Shown one piece after another: positions 1 through 11,600 of a stretch of 64,000 bases of DNA. Below the pieces are notes generated by a model. That model was not told the DNA's origin and did not search any database. It worked only from the letters and a program-made list of their open reading frames with translations. The stretch is from Pezizomycotina sp. ARF18 (lineage: Eukaryota; Ascomycota). The position numbers were made by a program, and so were the translations under genes. Every line of letters starts with the position of its first letter. The first letter of the stretch is position 1. The stretch is taken from contig AZLU01000030.1 of assembly GCA_002224055.1 (NCBI GenBank), positions 118,171 to 182,170 on the forward strand, given 5' to 3'.

Positions 1-326
1 CCAGTAACTTAATGTACGGATGATCATGACGCAAGATCGGTGCAGAGAAGCCTTTATAAACACTTACTTCGAAGAAAGCCTAGGAGTAGTCGTCGGATTA
101 ATGCCTATCGGATGAAAAGTTTCGAAGCGGGACATACGTAGTCGTCAAAAGCCAGAGTATTGCTCGAATCACGTCAGCCTCGTATAGCCTGTCCAAGTTG
201 TGGCGATGATTTATATGAAGATTGTGATTTTGTTTGATACGCTGGAAACTACATACGCGAGGATTTAGCCTTTTATTAGTTAAGTAGGGACGTTACTCTT
301 CGTAGGACCTCAAGAGAGAGAGCGGG

Positions 327-355
327 AAAAAAAAAAAAAAGGGGGGGGGGGGGGG
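327..355. repeat. Poly-A tract joined directly to poly-G tract
   Basis: Fourteen A are followed at once by fifteen G, with no intervening base. The flanks are ordinary mixed sequence. No gene is near. A homopolymer-homopolymer junction of this kind is rare in biological sequence and may be a consensus error or an expanded low-complexity locus. Confidence 0.9.
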
Positions 356-1192
356 ATTGTAATTCGTTCCATACCACTAAGCTCCTTAAGTAGCAGTATT
401 TAAATCAACTGTAAAAGATCTTACAAAAAGAACGGTAGTAAGATTGGCACACAAAGCAACCGACTCCACGAACAACATGCTACAACTAACTTGGCCCCCC
501 CACCTTTCGAAAATAACTACTACGAACACTAAGTACAAATCTCACGCCTCGATCTAGTAGTACTATCATAGCACGTATACGGCGAATGGCTCGCGATTTA
601 TATGCCCTATATACCACAAAATAGCCCGGCGTTCTGCCCAAACGATACTTCAGTGAAATGGAGGAGTGCACAAACTAAAAGTTTGACAATCGTTCTAATC
701 TTAGGCCTTGGGCGCGATCATTGCTTTCTTTAAAACGAAAACATGATTAATAAATCCGCGATATCGATAGAAACTATAAGGAGCTCTCCGCATAAAGAAA
801 AGCGGATCATCTACAAAGCCTCGCACGTCCTACGCACTACGATACTACAAGAGACGGAAATCACCTAACTTTGTGCAAACCGATCGCGCGATATATGAGG
901 GAAGGAAGAAGTGCGCCGTGGTGATATATTACCCAGAAACTCTTAAATCCGAGACCAAAGTCGTCTTACCATAGACGTACTAGGTGGTGCTTGAATTACT
1001 CTATAAATAGCGAGGAAAGTTTCGGAAGCATGGCCAAGTCAGATTATATTGTAAATATATTACCAAAATAGTCTCACGGAAGAACTCCTCATTCATAAAA
1101 CATTTCGATGCTGAATGGTAATGGAATGAAGCACAGCAAAGAATCAGTCTATATTATTAGAAATTTAACGACGAAGTGGCTCATTAAGGGAC

Positions 1193-1717
1193 ACGAAATC
1201 ATACATGTTGAATTTCACTTGGCCTTGACTTCGTTTGTGTAGAAACCGAAGGGACGGGCATATATCGCTTTTTCTCAATTAATTCTGAATAAATGCTTAA
1301 AATGCGGAAGATATCCGTCTCAAGGGCACGTAGCTGGCGCCCCCTTTCCGGGAATATGTATTACATTGTATTCAAGATATAAATGTAACCTTTTCTATAT
1401 CGTAAAAGTAGTAAATTTTCTTTTTCGTCTAGGCATTCTAAACAGAGAAAGACGAAATCATACATGTTGAATTTCACTTGGGCCTTGACTTCGTTTTGTA
1501 GAAACCGAAGGGACGGGCATATATCGCTTTTTCTCAATTAATTCTGAATAAATGCTTAAAATGTCGGAAGATATCCGTCTCAAGGGCACGTAGCTGGCGC
1601 CCCCCTTTCCGGGAATATTGTATTACATTGTATTCAAGATATAAATGGTAACCTTTTCCTATATCGTAAAAGTAGTAAATTTTCTTTTTCGTCTAGGCAC
1701 CTTCTAAACAGAGAAAG
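1193..1717. repeat. Two-copy tandem repeat of about 260 bp
   Basis: Copy 1 spans 1193-1451 (259 bp) and copy 2 spans 1452-1717 (266 bp), head to tail. Aligning them by eye, I find only small insertions or deletions (about eight, such as five versus six C, GG versus GGG, one versus two T) and no base substitution. Equal descent with no substitution but many indels points to sequencing error laid over a recent duplication, or to unmerged overlapping reads. A much older relative of the unit lies near 4885-4960. No coding potential is evident. Confidence 0.92.
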
Positions 1718-1860
1718 ACGAAAAATCAGAGTTCCTTACGACTTTCCATATTTACCTAACCAAAATACGACCGACGAGAATCTCATCAACGAGCGAAACA
1801 GTATAACGACTAGAAAATTAATTCGGCGTCTCGGTTCTGGAATCGGGTTTGTTTCCAGAC

Positions 1861-2230
1861 AAAGCATATGCCGTGTATTTATTCATTCAAGGGGGAATAC
1901 CATACTTCTCTTGATCAAGAGTTGGAGGTTTTCGATAGTCGACCATTTGGCATGTAGGCTAAAGTCCTGGCATAATTGGGAATTTCCTAACGAAGACGAA
2001 ACATCGGATAGTTTTTCAATACAAGAACGGAAAAATGGCTCGTACATCAATATTTTGATACTGATGATGGACCATAATGCTTTTTATGGTTTCGACAAGC
2101 CAGAGATACCCTGTCTACAAGCACACTTATCGGGCAATAATCGTCAAGAAAAGCTATATGGGAATTGTCCATAATAGAGAACCGTCAATACACGCTCGCG
2201 TATCATCGACTCTTTTTCCGCATTTTCGCC
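1861..2230. repeat. Diverged repeat, copy related to 5.2-5.6 kb
   Basis: Segments here match segments at 5210-5310 and 5480-5545 in the same order and orientation. Examples are TTTTCGATAG followed by a CGACC block near 1930-1945 versus 5284-5300, and ACACGCTCG/CGTATCATCGACTC near 2190-2210 versus GCACGCTCG/ATCATATCAACTC near 5531-5552. Together with the 1193-1717 unit (related to 4885-4960) this suggests a dispersed element of at least 1 kb present twice, both copies badly decayed. Confidence 0.6.
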
Positions 2231-4879
2231 GACGGATACGTAGTAATATGAGCTGAGGTCAAATGCTTGAGCTTGCTCTCTCGGACTGCAAATGTAACTA
2301 CTCCAGCTTCTCGAACGAAACAAGCTCTGTGAATTAGATATCTTTAGATACTACAGCGAGTATTTTAATCGGAAAAGCGCAATCGCATAAAGTTTGTTTC
2401 ACTTCGAGCATTCTCCATACAGAAAGCCATTTCTTGAGATCTTCAAATGACTTGACTCTATTCAAACCAATTCAAAAAAAACACATAATGTCGTATACGC
2501 CGTTACTTTCGCAAATGTAGTTTCTTCTGCGTCCGCCCACGACATTCTCCGAAGATAGAAGATGCCAGGAGTTCTTTAATGATATTAGAATCCGCTACTC
2601 ACTCCATAGATTTTCAGAAACTGTAGTAAATGAAATATCAAAGACCCCTTCGATACTAGTGATATTGGTCAAAGATAGAACCCTCCCATAAGCCTTGAAA
2701 TCAGATGGGGAGGTAGACAAGTGCGATAGAATCACGAAATCCGGTCATGAAGAGCTCTACCCCGAACCTCGAGAAGTCGACGCGATATGATAAGTATGAG
2801 TTTCCAAGAAGAAAAATTTGGCTCCGAAGTCAAACGATATTATTGTAGAAGTGTGTGGGTTGCTTAGTGTCCCTCATCGATATCACCATTGCATAGGTAT
2901 CTGGAAAATATCGAAACACCCATCCCAGGCGTCGGAAAGCCGAAAAAACGTAGCTGGCAATTATCCTCCGCGAATGCTGCATAGGTGATTGTGGCCAACA
3001 TGATTAAGTCGTATAAGTAGGTTAGCAAACAGGGAAAACTAGGCACTGTTCCAAAATCCAATATCAACCACACGGAAAAGCGGCCCCTTGTGAAATTTGA
3101 CGGACGGTGATTTTGGTGCATTTGCCTATAACCGTGTAATCTTCCAAGAGGCATACCGTGAATACTAATGTGTGTCTCACTCATCAGACGCACGGTAGAC
3201 CGTCGGAGAAGGTCATAACTCCTCATTAAAGAGACGCCAGTAGTATTCGATAGCGTATCCATCCAACACTCAGGCCAAAAAGCACACTTCCATTTCACTC
3301 TTTCCTCATTCACGAACGCCCAGACTAGGAAAAACAGATGAAACTCAAGGCAAAGGCTCAGAAAATAGCGCAATGTTGTACGTAGAGAACGTATAACGAT
3401 CTAGTGTTCACGCGGGCGCATACTATGAGTTCTTGCCTTTTCCAGAGATCAGACGCCGGAACGTGACGTAGGGGATTACTTGGATAACCTGAACGAATAA
3501 AGTTTGTATTTCCCTAATCAACTTGGCTGCGGAGACTAGGATAGAAAAATGGGATCGGAGAAGTAGAGACAACGATGGAGGCGGTAGAATGTTTCCCACG
3601 CGCACGTCGTGATCAATCTTGGAGGTATACTTGAGAAGTAGAGGAGAATCCCACGCGCGCTCCCTCGGCTGGTTGCAAGATACAATTCAACATGGCGCTT
3701 GAGGAATATTCACTCATACTAGTGGATATCAGTCATAAAGGTCCAAGCTTCCATATATAGCGAAAAGAAGTTTAGAGGTAAAATCGGATGTGAATACACC
3801 CACGAGCGAGGATAGCATTTTAAATAATTTTTAACAGAATAATACTATCGAGTTCCCCCAAATATAAGTAAGGCTCCTCCGCTGCAACTCGTATCAAGCT
3901 CACAGTCTTAATACGTATATGGAACTTTATTATCGCGCCGTCAATAGTAAACAGTACCTTTACAACCTAACTCAACACGGATGTCGCCCTCCTAGAAGGT
4001 ACTAGTGCATATATATCTCAGGACCCATGAACCGCCAGCTCATGTGTTCCGGCAAACTAGTAATTGTGGAGGGGCCCTTCGGCTAATTTTTGCCCTGGAA
4101 AAAATAATATTCTCAATTTTCCCCCCGCTTAAAAATTGAAAAATAATTACGAACGAAAGGGCAAAATTATAATAAGCAAGAAATAACGACAACGCACAAT
4201 TGAAAGGCTACAGTTAACTAAATGCGCGCTTTATCCAAATACCAGAATGAACGGCTCTACCATAGATCATTCTCTCGGTATAGTACTCAGCGCTCTACGT
4301 TTTCGTCAATGACACACGAAGCACGGCCTGCATTTTGTTCGGAAACTGCCAGTTATATAAGTTTATCTAAGAGTTAAGCCGCTGCCAAACCTCGAACGCT
4401 ACCACTCCTTCTCATAATTAAGGGAGGTTAGTAAAAATAATGATATCTACAGAAACTACAAGCAAAGCGTAAAACAATAGGGCGGGAACTGCCAGCCTCC
4501 TGCCTATCGGATGAGCATCTTCGCATACAGAAGGTGACATTTCCCAGCCTCCGAATGTACCCGACGTTAAACGGTATGCGGGCCTGCCACGTGATATGAC
4601 AAAGTGGCGTCGAGGACGTTCACCCATCGTATCCAGTCTCTCTATCTCTACATCTCATAACTCGTATGAAGACGCCTAGACAGTTCTCAAACGCACCGCA
4701 CAAGTTCTCTGGAAAAGCTGTAGCGCGTATGATCGATAATAATACCGGAGAAGAAGTATTGCGAAACTCCCCGTAAGGGTATGAATCCCAAACGATAGTG
4801 GACTAAGTAGAACAAGGAATGAAGCTATATTCAAAGGATCCCAATTGCCGAGTCGGCCTCTGCATCATGAGAGCAATTA

Positions 4880-5680
4880 TTCATGCGTATTGAATTCCAC
4901 TTGGGGCTAGCTTCGTTCCGATACAGTTTTCGGTATATATCGCTTTCCCCAACTAATCGTGTTTCGTTCATAGAGACCGTAATCAGATCTTACGTCTCAT
5001 AAGAACGCAGGCAGCACTCATTTTCCCAAACAGTGCATAAATTTCTTGCGTTTGCTTGATGGGCCAATAAATCGGTAACACTGTAAATAAGGACTACTAC
5101 TCACTCTGATATGTCGGTGATCAAAATATTCACATGCCTTTTTTGAACACCGCTTACCCCGCTCATAAGCTAGAGAAGAGTTTGATGTATCACCAGAATT
5201 CGTTACTCACATATGTATTCGTTCATTAAACTGAAAGGCCAACAAGGGCTCAAATACTCCTCGATGGATAGATGGGAGGAATTTTCGATAGACGACCGTC
5301 CAACGTACATGTGGAGGTTATTTCCTTTTAGATCTTTTCAGTACACGCAATAACCATAGCCGAGAAGTACGACAGACTTTGACCCAAGAACAAGTTATAC
5401 GGGAGAAGGTGTTATAGCGATCTTTAATTTCTGAAAAAATGAGCGAAGATCTGGCCTGCGCTCTGGCACTTGTTGGACAGCAGACACGAGAGAAATATAC
5501 GGGGAGCGTCTATAACATACCCCCTTCAATGCACGCTCGTATCATATCAACTCTCCCTTCAATGCTGAGAATAATGGATAGAGGTGGGAAGGAACGGGAA
5601 GTTGATATCTCTTCTCTGATAGATTTCGAGGCAAGCGAAGAGAATATACGCAAGAAATATAAGATTCGATGAGCAAACAT
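4880..5680. repeat. Diverged second copy of the 1.2-2.2 kb element
   Basis: The segment at 4885-4960 resembles the start of the 1193 unit (TTGAATT.CACTTGG, CTTCGTT, TATATCGCTTT in order). The segments at 5210-5310 and 5480-5550 resemble 1865-1955 and 2130-2210. Collinearity across about 0.8-1 kb supports descent from one mobile or duplicated element. No terminal repeats or target-site duplications could be recognised. Confidence 0.55.
5439..5672 (+). CDS. Possible ORF remnant inside repeat (77 aa)
   Basis: An ATG-initiated open frame of 77 codons lies inside the diverged repeat. The predicted peptide is hydrophilic, with a middle part reading REKYTGSVYNIPPSMHARII and a charged C-terminus. 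The homologous bases in the other repeat copy (about 2148-2210) align well but contain stops. An open frame in one copy and a broken one in the other fits a decayed transposon-encoded protein, but chance is not excluded at this length. No family recognised. Confidence 0.25.
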   Translation: MSEDLACALALVGQQTREKYTGSVYNIPPSMHARIISTLPSMLRIMDRGGKEREVDISSLIDFEASEENIRKKYKIR

Positions 5681-5699
5681 GAAACTCGTTATCAAAATG

Positions 5700-8600
5700 C
5701 CTGCCGAGGTAGCTTAAAAACGTCTGGGAGCCGTACGTGCGATATCGATGCCACTATTTCCCACGAATCGTTGGTACAATTTCAATCAGGACAAAGCCCG
5801 AATGATAGTCACCTATGATGGGTTCTAAAAGTCCTCTCGAAAGAGAAATCGGGGATAGTAATCAAGTAGTGTTTATCGGATGAGGCTGCCACCTGCTCAT
5901 ACTTGATGTCGAATCCTAGAAAAAAATTCATGGCACCGTACACTACAAGAGCCTAGTATAGTTCATCAAGAGTGCTATCGCCGTTCCATATGAAGCTCGT
6001 GGACTTTATTCGTCGCGTCCGGAGCTGGATAAGCGCTCTGTTGTTGTGGAAGGATACTACTACCGAACTAACTTACGAAGAACAGTTTTCCTCTTTCTTT
6101 ATAGGACACGAGCTATAGGCATCGTAGAACAGCGAAAACCCGCCGGCGCATATTGTGCAAGACTCAACTACGTGGGCACGGAGCCATTCGCCATACCGGA
6201 AAAAGTAGAAGAATGAAGATCTGAACAATGCAGACTAGAGTACAAGCCTGTAGTCGAGAAGGCCGCAATAGCTTGGATTAAATTAAATAAGAGCACTGAG
6301 GTCCCGGAACATACGGATCCAAAAAATACGATAGAATTTAATGAAAAGCCTCAAAAAATTGTGCAAACATGCCACTCAAAGAAGAGCTTCATAACGCTCT
6401 TAAGCTCGGAGGATGCCATAGTATGATGCACGCAGCCCTGTGTGACATTTCTAAATGGCAGACGTCGAAGAGGGATAGAGGGGATTGCGCAGAATAAATA
6501 GAACCAGTGAGGCAGTTTCGTCGTTGACAATTCTTTCGTAGTTTTGTCGCAGTGTAGATCGTTAATAGAAGAAATACAGGCAACGACGAATGCGGAATAA
6601 TGTTTTCTCGTACATAGCGCACTAATCGACAAAGATACAGCTGCAGAACCAAAGTGACCGTGTGCGAGCTCCAAATGAAAGCCACTCTCACAATCACTGG
6701 TAGTAGTAGAATCAAAGTGAGACTTTCATCAAACTTGATACTAATCTTATCGTCTTCCGGCACTAATGGCGTAAACCTAGGCGATAGAAGTCTTAGTTTA
6801 TTTCCGAAAATTAAGATCTCGTATTACAAGAAACCGTGATAGCCATCAATCGACATTTATCGGATAGGGAAAGGGAGTCATTTCATATTTTATTTCTTAA
6901 ACGATCCGCGATTGACGCGATAAGCTCTTATAAACCTTCGAAATCGAAATCTTTCGATATCAAGCTCGTGACCTTGCTTCGTCACATCGGGACTTGGAGA
7001 CGCACTGCGACCTCCATAAGCATACCTCTACAAATCGACCTTACGGAGAAATTGCCCTCGTAGATAGATATGCGTCGACCTTGGGGCTCGTAGAAACCCA
7101 AAACTGCGAGTCAAACGATACATCCGGACACTAAATAATTGCTAGAGCGTCCTTCATGGATATGGCAAAAATAAAGGACCTAGAGTTATGCAGCTCCCGT
7201 TCGAACGAACATTCAAGCAGTATACTCTTCCTCAGGCGAGCACTACGATAGCTCCCGCTCCGTAGGAACGTTGAACCTCCAGGCTATTGGTAATTCAGAT
7301 TACTCGACGAGGGCGACTTTTGGGAATAAGTCTCATAGCTGGAGCTTTCGATAGCACATTATTCCAGTTCCAAAGCCCCAGCTTTACATTTTGCCAGAAG
7401 TTGGACTGTGACTGGTTAAGAAAGACTATTCTGACTTTTACCATGATGTTGTCATAAAGGCTATCTGAGAAATCCAATGCGCGCTCGTGAATTACCACAA
7501 TATAAATCCTTGAACTTGGACAATAACGGTCGATATTTCTAAAAGACTAGAAGCTGATTGACGCGACCGTGATAATCATTTGGCTACTTGAGTGCAGGAG
7601 CGTCCATAAAGTCTTCGAAAGAACATTAGGGAGATCAATAAAATCTCAGTTATCACCAAAGAAGAGGATACCGCCATAGTTTCATCCACGCGCTACCCAA
7701 ATGCAGGTACAAAGCAGCCTGAACAGTCTAATAACCCGCCATACTTAACTCTGAGCCGTTCCAGTAATCCAAATGCCGTCGTTCTGTGACGACAGCTCAC
7801 CGAAAAATGCGTAACAACAAACTGCAAAGAATCGATGAATACTTTACCCGGTCTGGGTGAATACCTGGCACTGTAGCCCGTATCACGAAGACACGAGATC
7901 TTGCAGTTCTCAGATTAGCCTTTCTAAGTTATACATCGTTTAAAGCATTTGTGTTGGAGAAGTTTTAGCAAGGCAAGAGACGGACTGCATCCGCCTTGTC
8001 CAGATCACGATTCGTAACAGCAAACAAGCTACAAACCTTGGTTTCTCACCAGAAATTAGGCAGAAATCAAACACCCGAAGGATAAAACTGTAGAATTGCA
8101 ACAGCTACCAACTTGAATATCAATGATGTTAATTATGAGGAACCCTCAAGATGGGCCTTTCGAGTGCGGTGAAACCGATTGCCGCCGTTGCTATTTCGTA
8201 TCACTTTCTACTAAAGCATCAACATCAAAACGAGGCATCACCAATGCCTGAGCGGGAATCGCAAGTTCAAGTATCCATCAACGACGCGATGCTGATCTCA
8301 TAGCAGAACGCTACGCTGAAGCGACTCGTCAGAACATCGCCGGTCTTGCTAGAATAACGATATAAGCAATAGACCGTTGGCCTGTGCGGAACAAGACGAT
8401 TACTTGGCGTTAATTCACAACGCAAGTCAGCCATATATTTCCACGCTGTGGCGCACTGTATGAAAAAACATACGTAACTACACTGACCTATGGATCGCAA
8501 AGCTGTTTCTCATAATAAGCAACAATACTCTATCTGTAGGGAGCGCGCTCCTCGCGGCGAGGTAATAAGAGACAGCGTACTTGAAACGAGGTAGTCACAG

Positions 8601-11600
8601 ATATCCACTAAATTCTGAGTCCCGTTCCTTTTGAGATAGCGGCGTGAGACACAGATATGATAGAATTCAAGCCGCGGAGTCGCCACAATGACAAATACAA
8701 AGGATATTAAGGCCATGCTCGGCATCCAGTCCCTAGAGCAAGAATGATGAGCGTGATAATTCTGCATCTTGTACTTACGCAAGAGTCTAAAGCGACCAGT
8801 GGCAATAGCAGAATTCGACGTACCGCGGGTATAGTTTTCCGCCGGACGATTTTATTCAAGATTGAAAAGGCACCACGAACCTTTAGTCACCATCTTCTAG
8901 AAAAACATACGACGTGAAACGTTCCGCTAACAATACCACACCGGAACAAAGCGTCGCTTCGAAGTCGAAGAGATTTTATTCAGAAGTCCCGCTCTGCATG
9001 CATCCGGACCATCCTGTCACAAGTAAACACGGTTCAAAATCGAAATCAACGCCAACTCGTCATAGGATGTGTTAGTCGTTCGAGAATGCGCTCTCTATTA
9101 AGAGAGAAGCTCATCAATACGATAGAGGAAGGAATGTTTTGTCATGCCCAAATAACTGACTCATCATAAAGAATCTTATTAGTTAGAAATAAATGTCAAT
9201 TAAGGAGGACAGGTTCGCTTCGATGCGGTTGTATGTGTTCAGTCGTAGTAAATAATCTTTTCTCCTAGTTAAAACGTCACTGGAGGCACCACTCATGACA
9301 CCTCAGGAGCAGATTCGATACTTGTGCCGTATATCCAGAAGTCCAGTTTGTGCTTTAAGGACAATTCAAAGTTTGGTCACTGTTAGCTACGTGAAGTTAT
9401 ATGCCGTGTATGCGAACTACTGCGATCCAAGTAAATTTCTTGGTGGTATATTTTGCGGAGTTCTTCGTAAATAGAATATAACATTGTGCGATAATCTTCA
9501 ATTTAGTCCACGTCAGCGTGAGCAGCATAACCAGCGTGCGCACCTATACTAGTTGGAACATGGCATTCTGATACCGGTAATTCTAGAGTCGACTTATCTA
9601 ACTTGGCGTTCGCAAAATCTCTAGAACTTCGAGCTTAACACCTCCCTAAGGTTAACATGCTTTTTTCAAGCCGTCTACGAGATATCAAAAGCGACTACGC
9701 TCTCTAGATCTACTTGAAATAAATTTGAACTCCAGATCCCATAGAGATATTCCACGGGCAAGCTTCAGAGCCGAGGAAAATCGCGATAAGTCTATATTAA
9801 ACCTTTTAGTGAAGACGCCATACAGTACTAAACGATTTATTAATTATAGGGGAGCCGCGGGCCGCCTTACAATTCTTCCTTTCTCATTTAGTTTTTCTTT
9901 CTTTATGCTATTTTCTTTGTTACTAAAAGGAAAGAAAATCAATTTTTTTATAAAAAAATTAACGCGCTCTTACATTATTCTACATAAATTCAAACCAACA
10001 CTCAACAATGTCAAAAGCTCTTATGGTCGAGGTATCTATGATTTCTGTCCGAATAGTCTTAATTACCAGGAGCAACCTATAATAGCAACTAATAAAGACG
10101 GATTGGTTACTTCGCGGTACAAAAGCTGTAATCCAAAATGATAAAGATATAGAAGGCAGTTTGAAACGGTCAAGAATTACTCATACTTAGCGACGGAGAG
10201 TCTGAAACGTCAGATCATGAACCGAAGCAGTACCCAAAACCGTGTAACTTACGGAGTTTTTAAGGGTATTTCCTAATAAAATAGAGCGCTCGAGCAGGAA
10301 ATGATCCTGCTTATGATAATAATATTTCTTTCGGTCTAGTTAAATCGCGGCGCATACATCTGACCAAATCAGCGAGCGAAGCAGACCACTTCGCCATGTT
10401 GGTTGCTTTAAACTCCTGCTATTGCGGCAATCTCCAGCGGGAATACAAAGTTTGTCACAGCTCCCAGCCGACCCAAGCATAAACGTAGTAAGCAAAAGCG
10501 GATGCGTAGAAGGACTTAATCAAGGACGGGATACTGGATAATCTGCATGTTTCATTAATGGCTCCGGGGTATAGCCGTTGTAGGATGCTCTGGTGCTAAT
10601 TAACGTAGACCAGCGTCTCCGCATACACCTCAAATTTCCCCTAAGATCATATCTCAACGGTCCAACGCGCCAGTGCCCTATAAGACAGTATATAGCGCCG
10701 AAATTGTAAATCCGATATATATAAAAGTCGAGCAATGGTTGAACGTAGGATTTACTAGAAACTTCAGGAACGCTTTCCGAAATCTGCACGAGAGTGTTCG
10801 ATTATCGTAAAACAGTTTACAGCTCTCAGAACGAATTTGGCGAGATAGAATTACATGGGAGGTCTACGCGTCGAATAAGTCGTCTAAACTGCTTAAGTAA
10901 TTTAGATTTCAAGCCTCTAGTCTCCGCCATATATATACCTATCCGTATGTCGGAAACCATTATCCGATATAATTATCTTGATCGTCCATAATAAGTTAAT
11001 AGAGATTCAAGCTAATAAATACTATTTACTTTTCTCAAAGAAATCCTGAGACAGGATACTTCTTCGGACTTAACATAGTCTTTTGGGAAGCGTATTCGCT
11101 ATCCTGAAGTATGGACTGGATATGAGATACACAATGTCGACATTGAAACTCGTTTATTCTTAGCAAACTATTCTCTAGCCCTCGCCATGCATCTCCCACA
11201 AAGCCATTATATTCTAATACTGCTCATGGGCAGGTCTCGTATGAAGAAACTTGGCCTGCGTCTGGTGCATGGCGTTTTCCAGCTTCTGGAATCTACTTGA
11301 AAACATAGTATACTAACACGCGGACAAATATAACTAGTCGTATTTTTCGAGCGATATAAAAAAATTTTCCGTCTATCGGAAACCGTCAATCCTTTAGAAC
11401 GCCAGCGGCGAAAGTATAACAATCAATGCTACTCTTACTCGAAGGCCACGAGTGACTTATTCAAACATAATGCCTAAGTCTTACTTAGGGCTTTCTGGTT
11501 GCCTGGTCAAAGAATTACGTACTTTTGATATTTTAAGCAAATGAAAGTGCGGCTAGCGTAGTGCCTTGTAAGATTAGTTCAAACGCCAAACCAAGATAAG

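Noticed and set aside
2864-3373. 169-codon minus-strand frame
   Set aside because: It begins at a non-ATG codon, shows no domain, and one frame of this length is expected by chance in a window this size.
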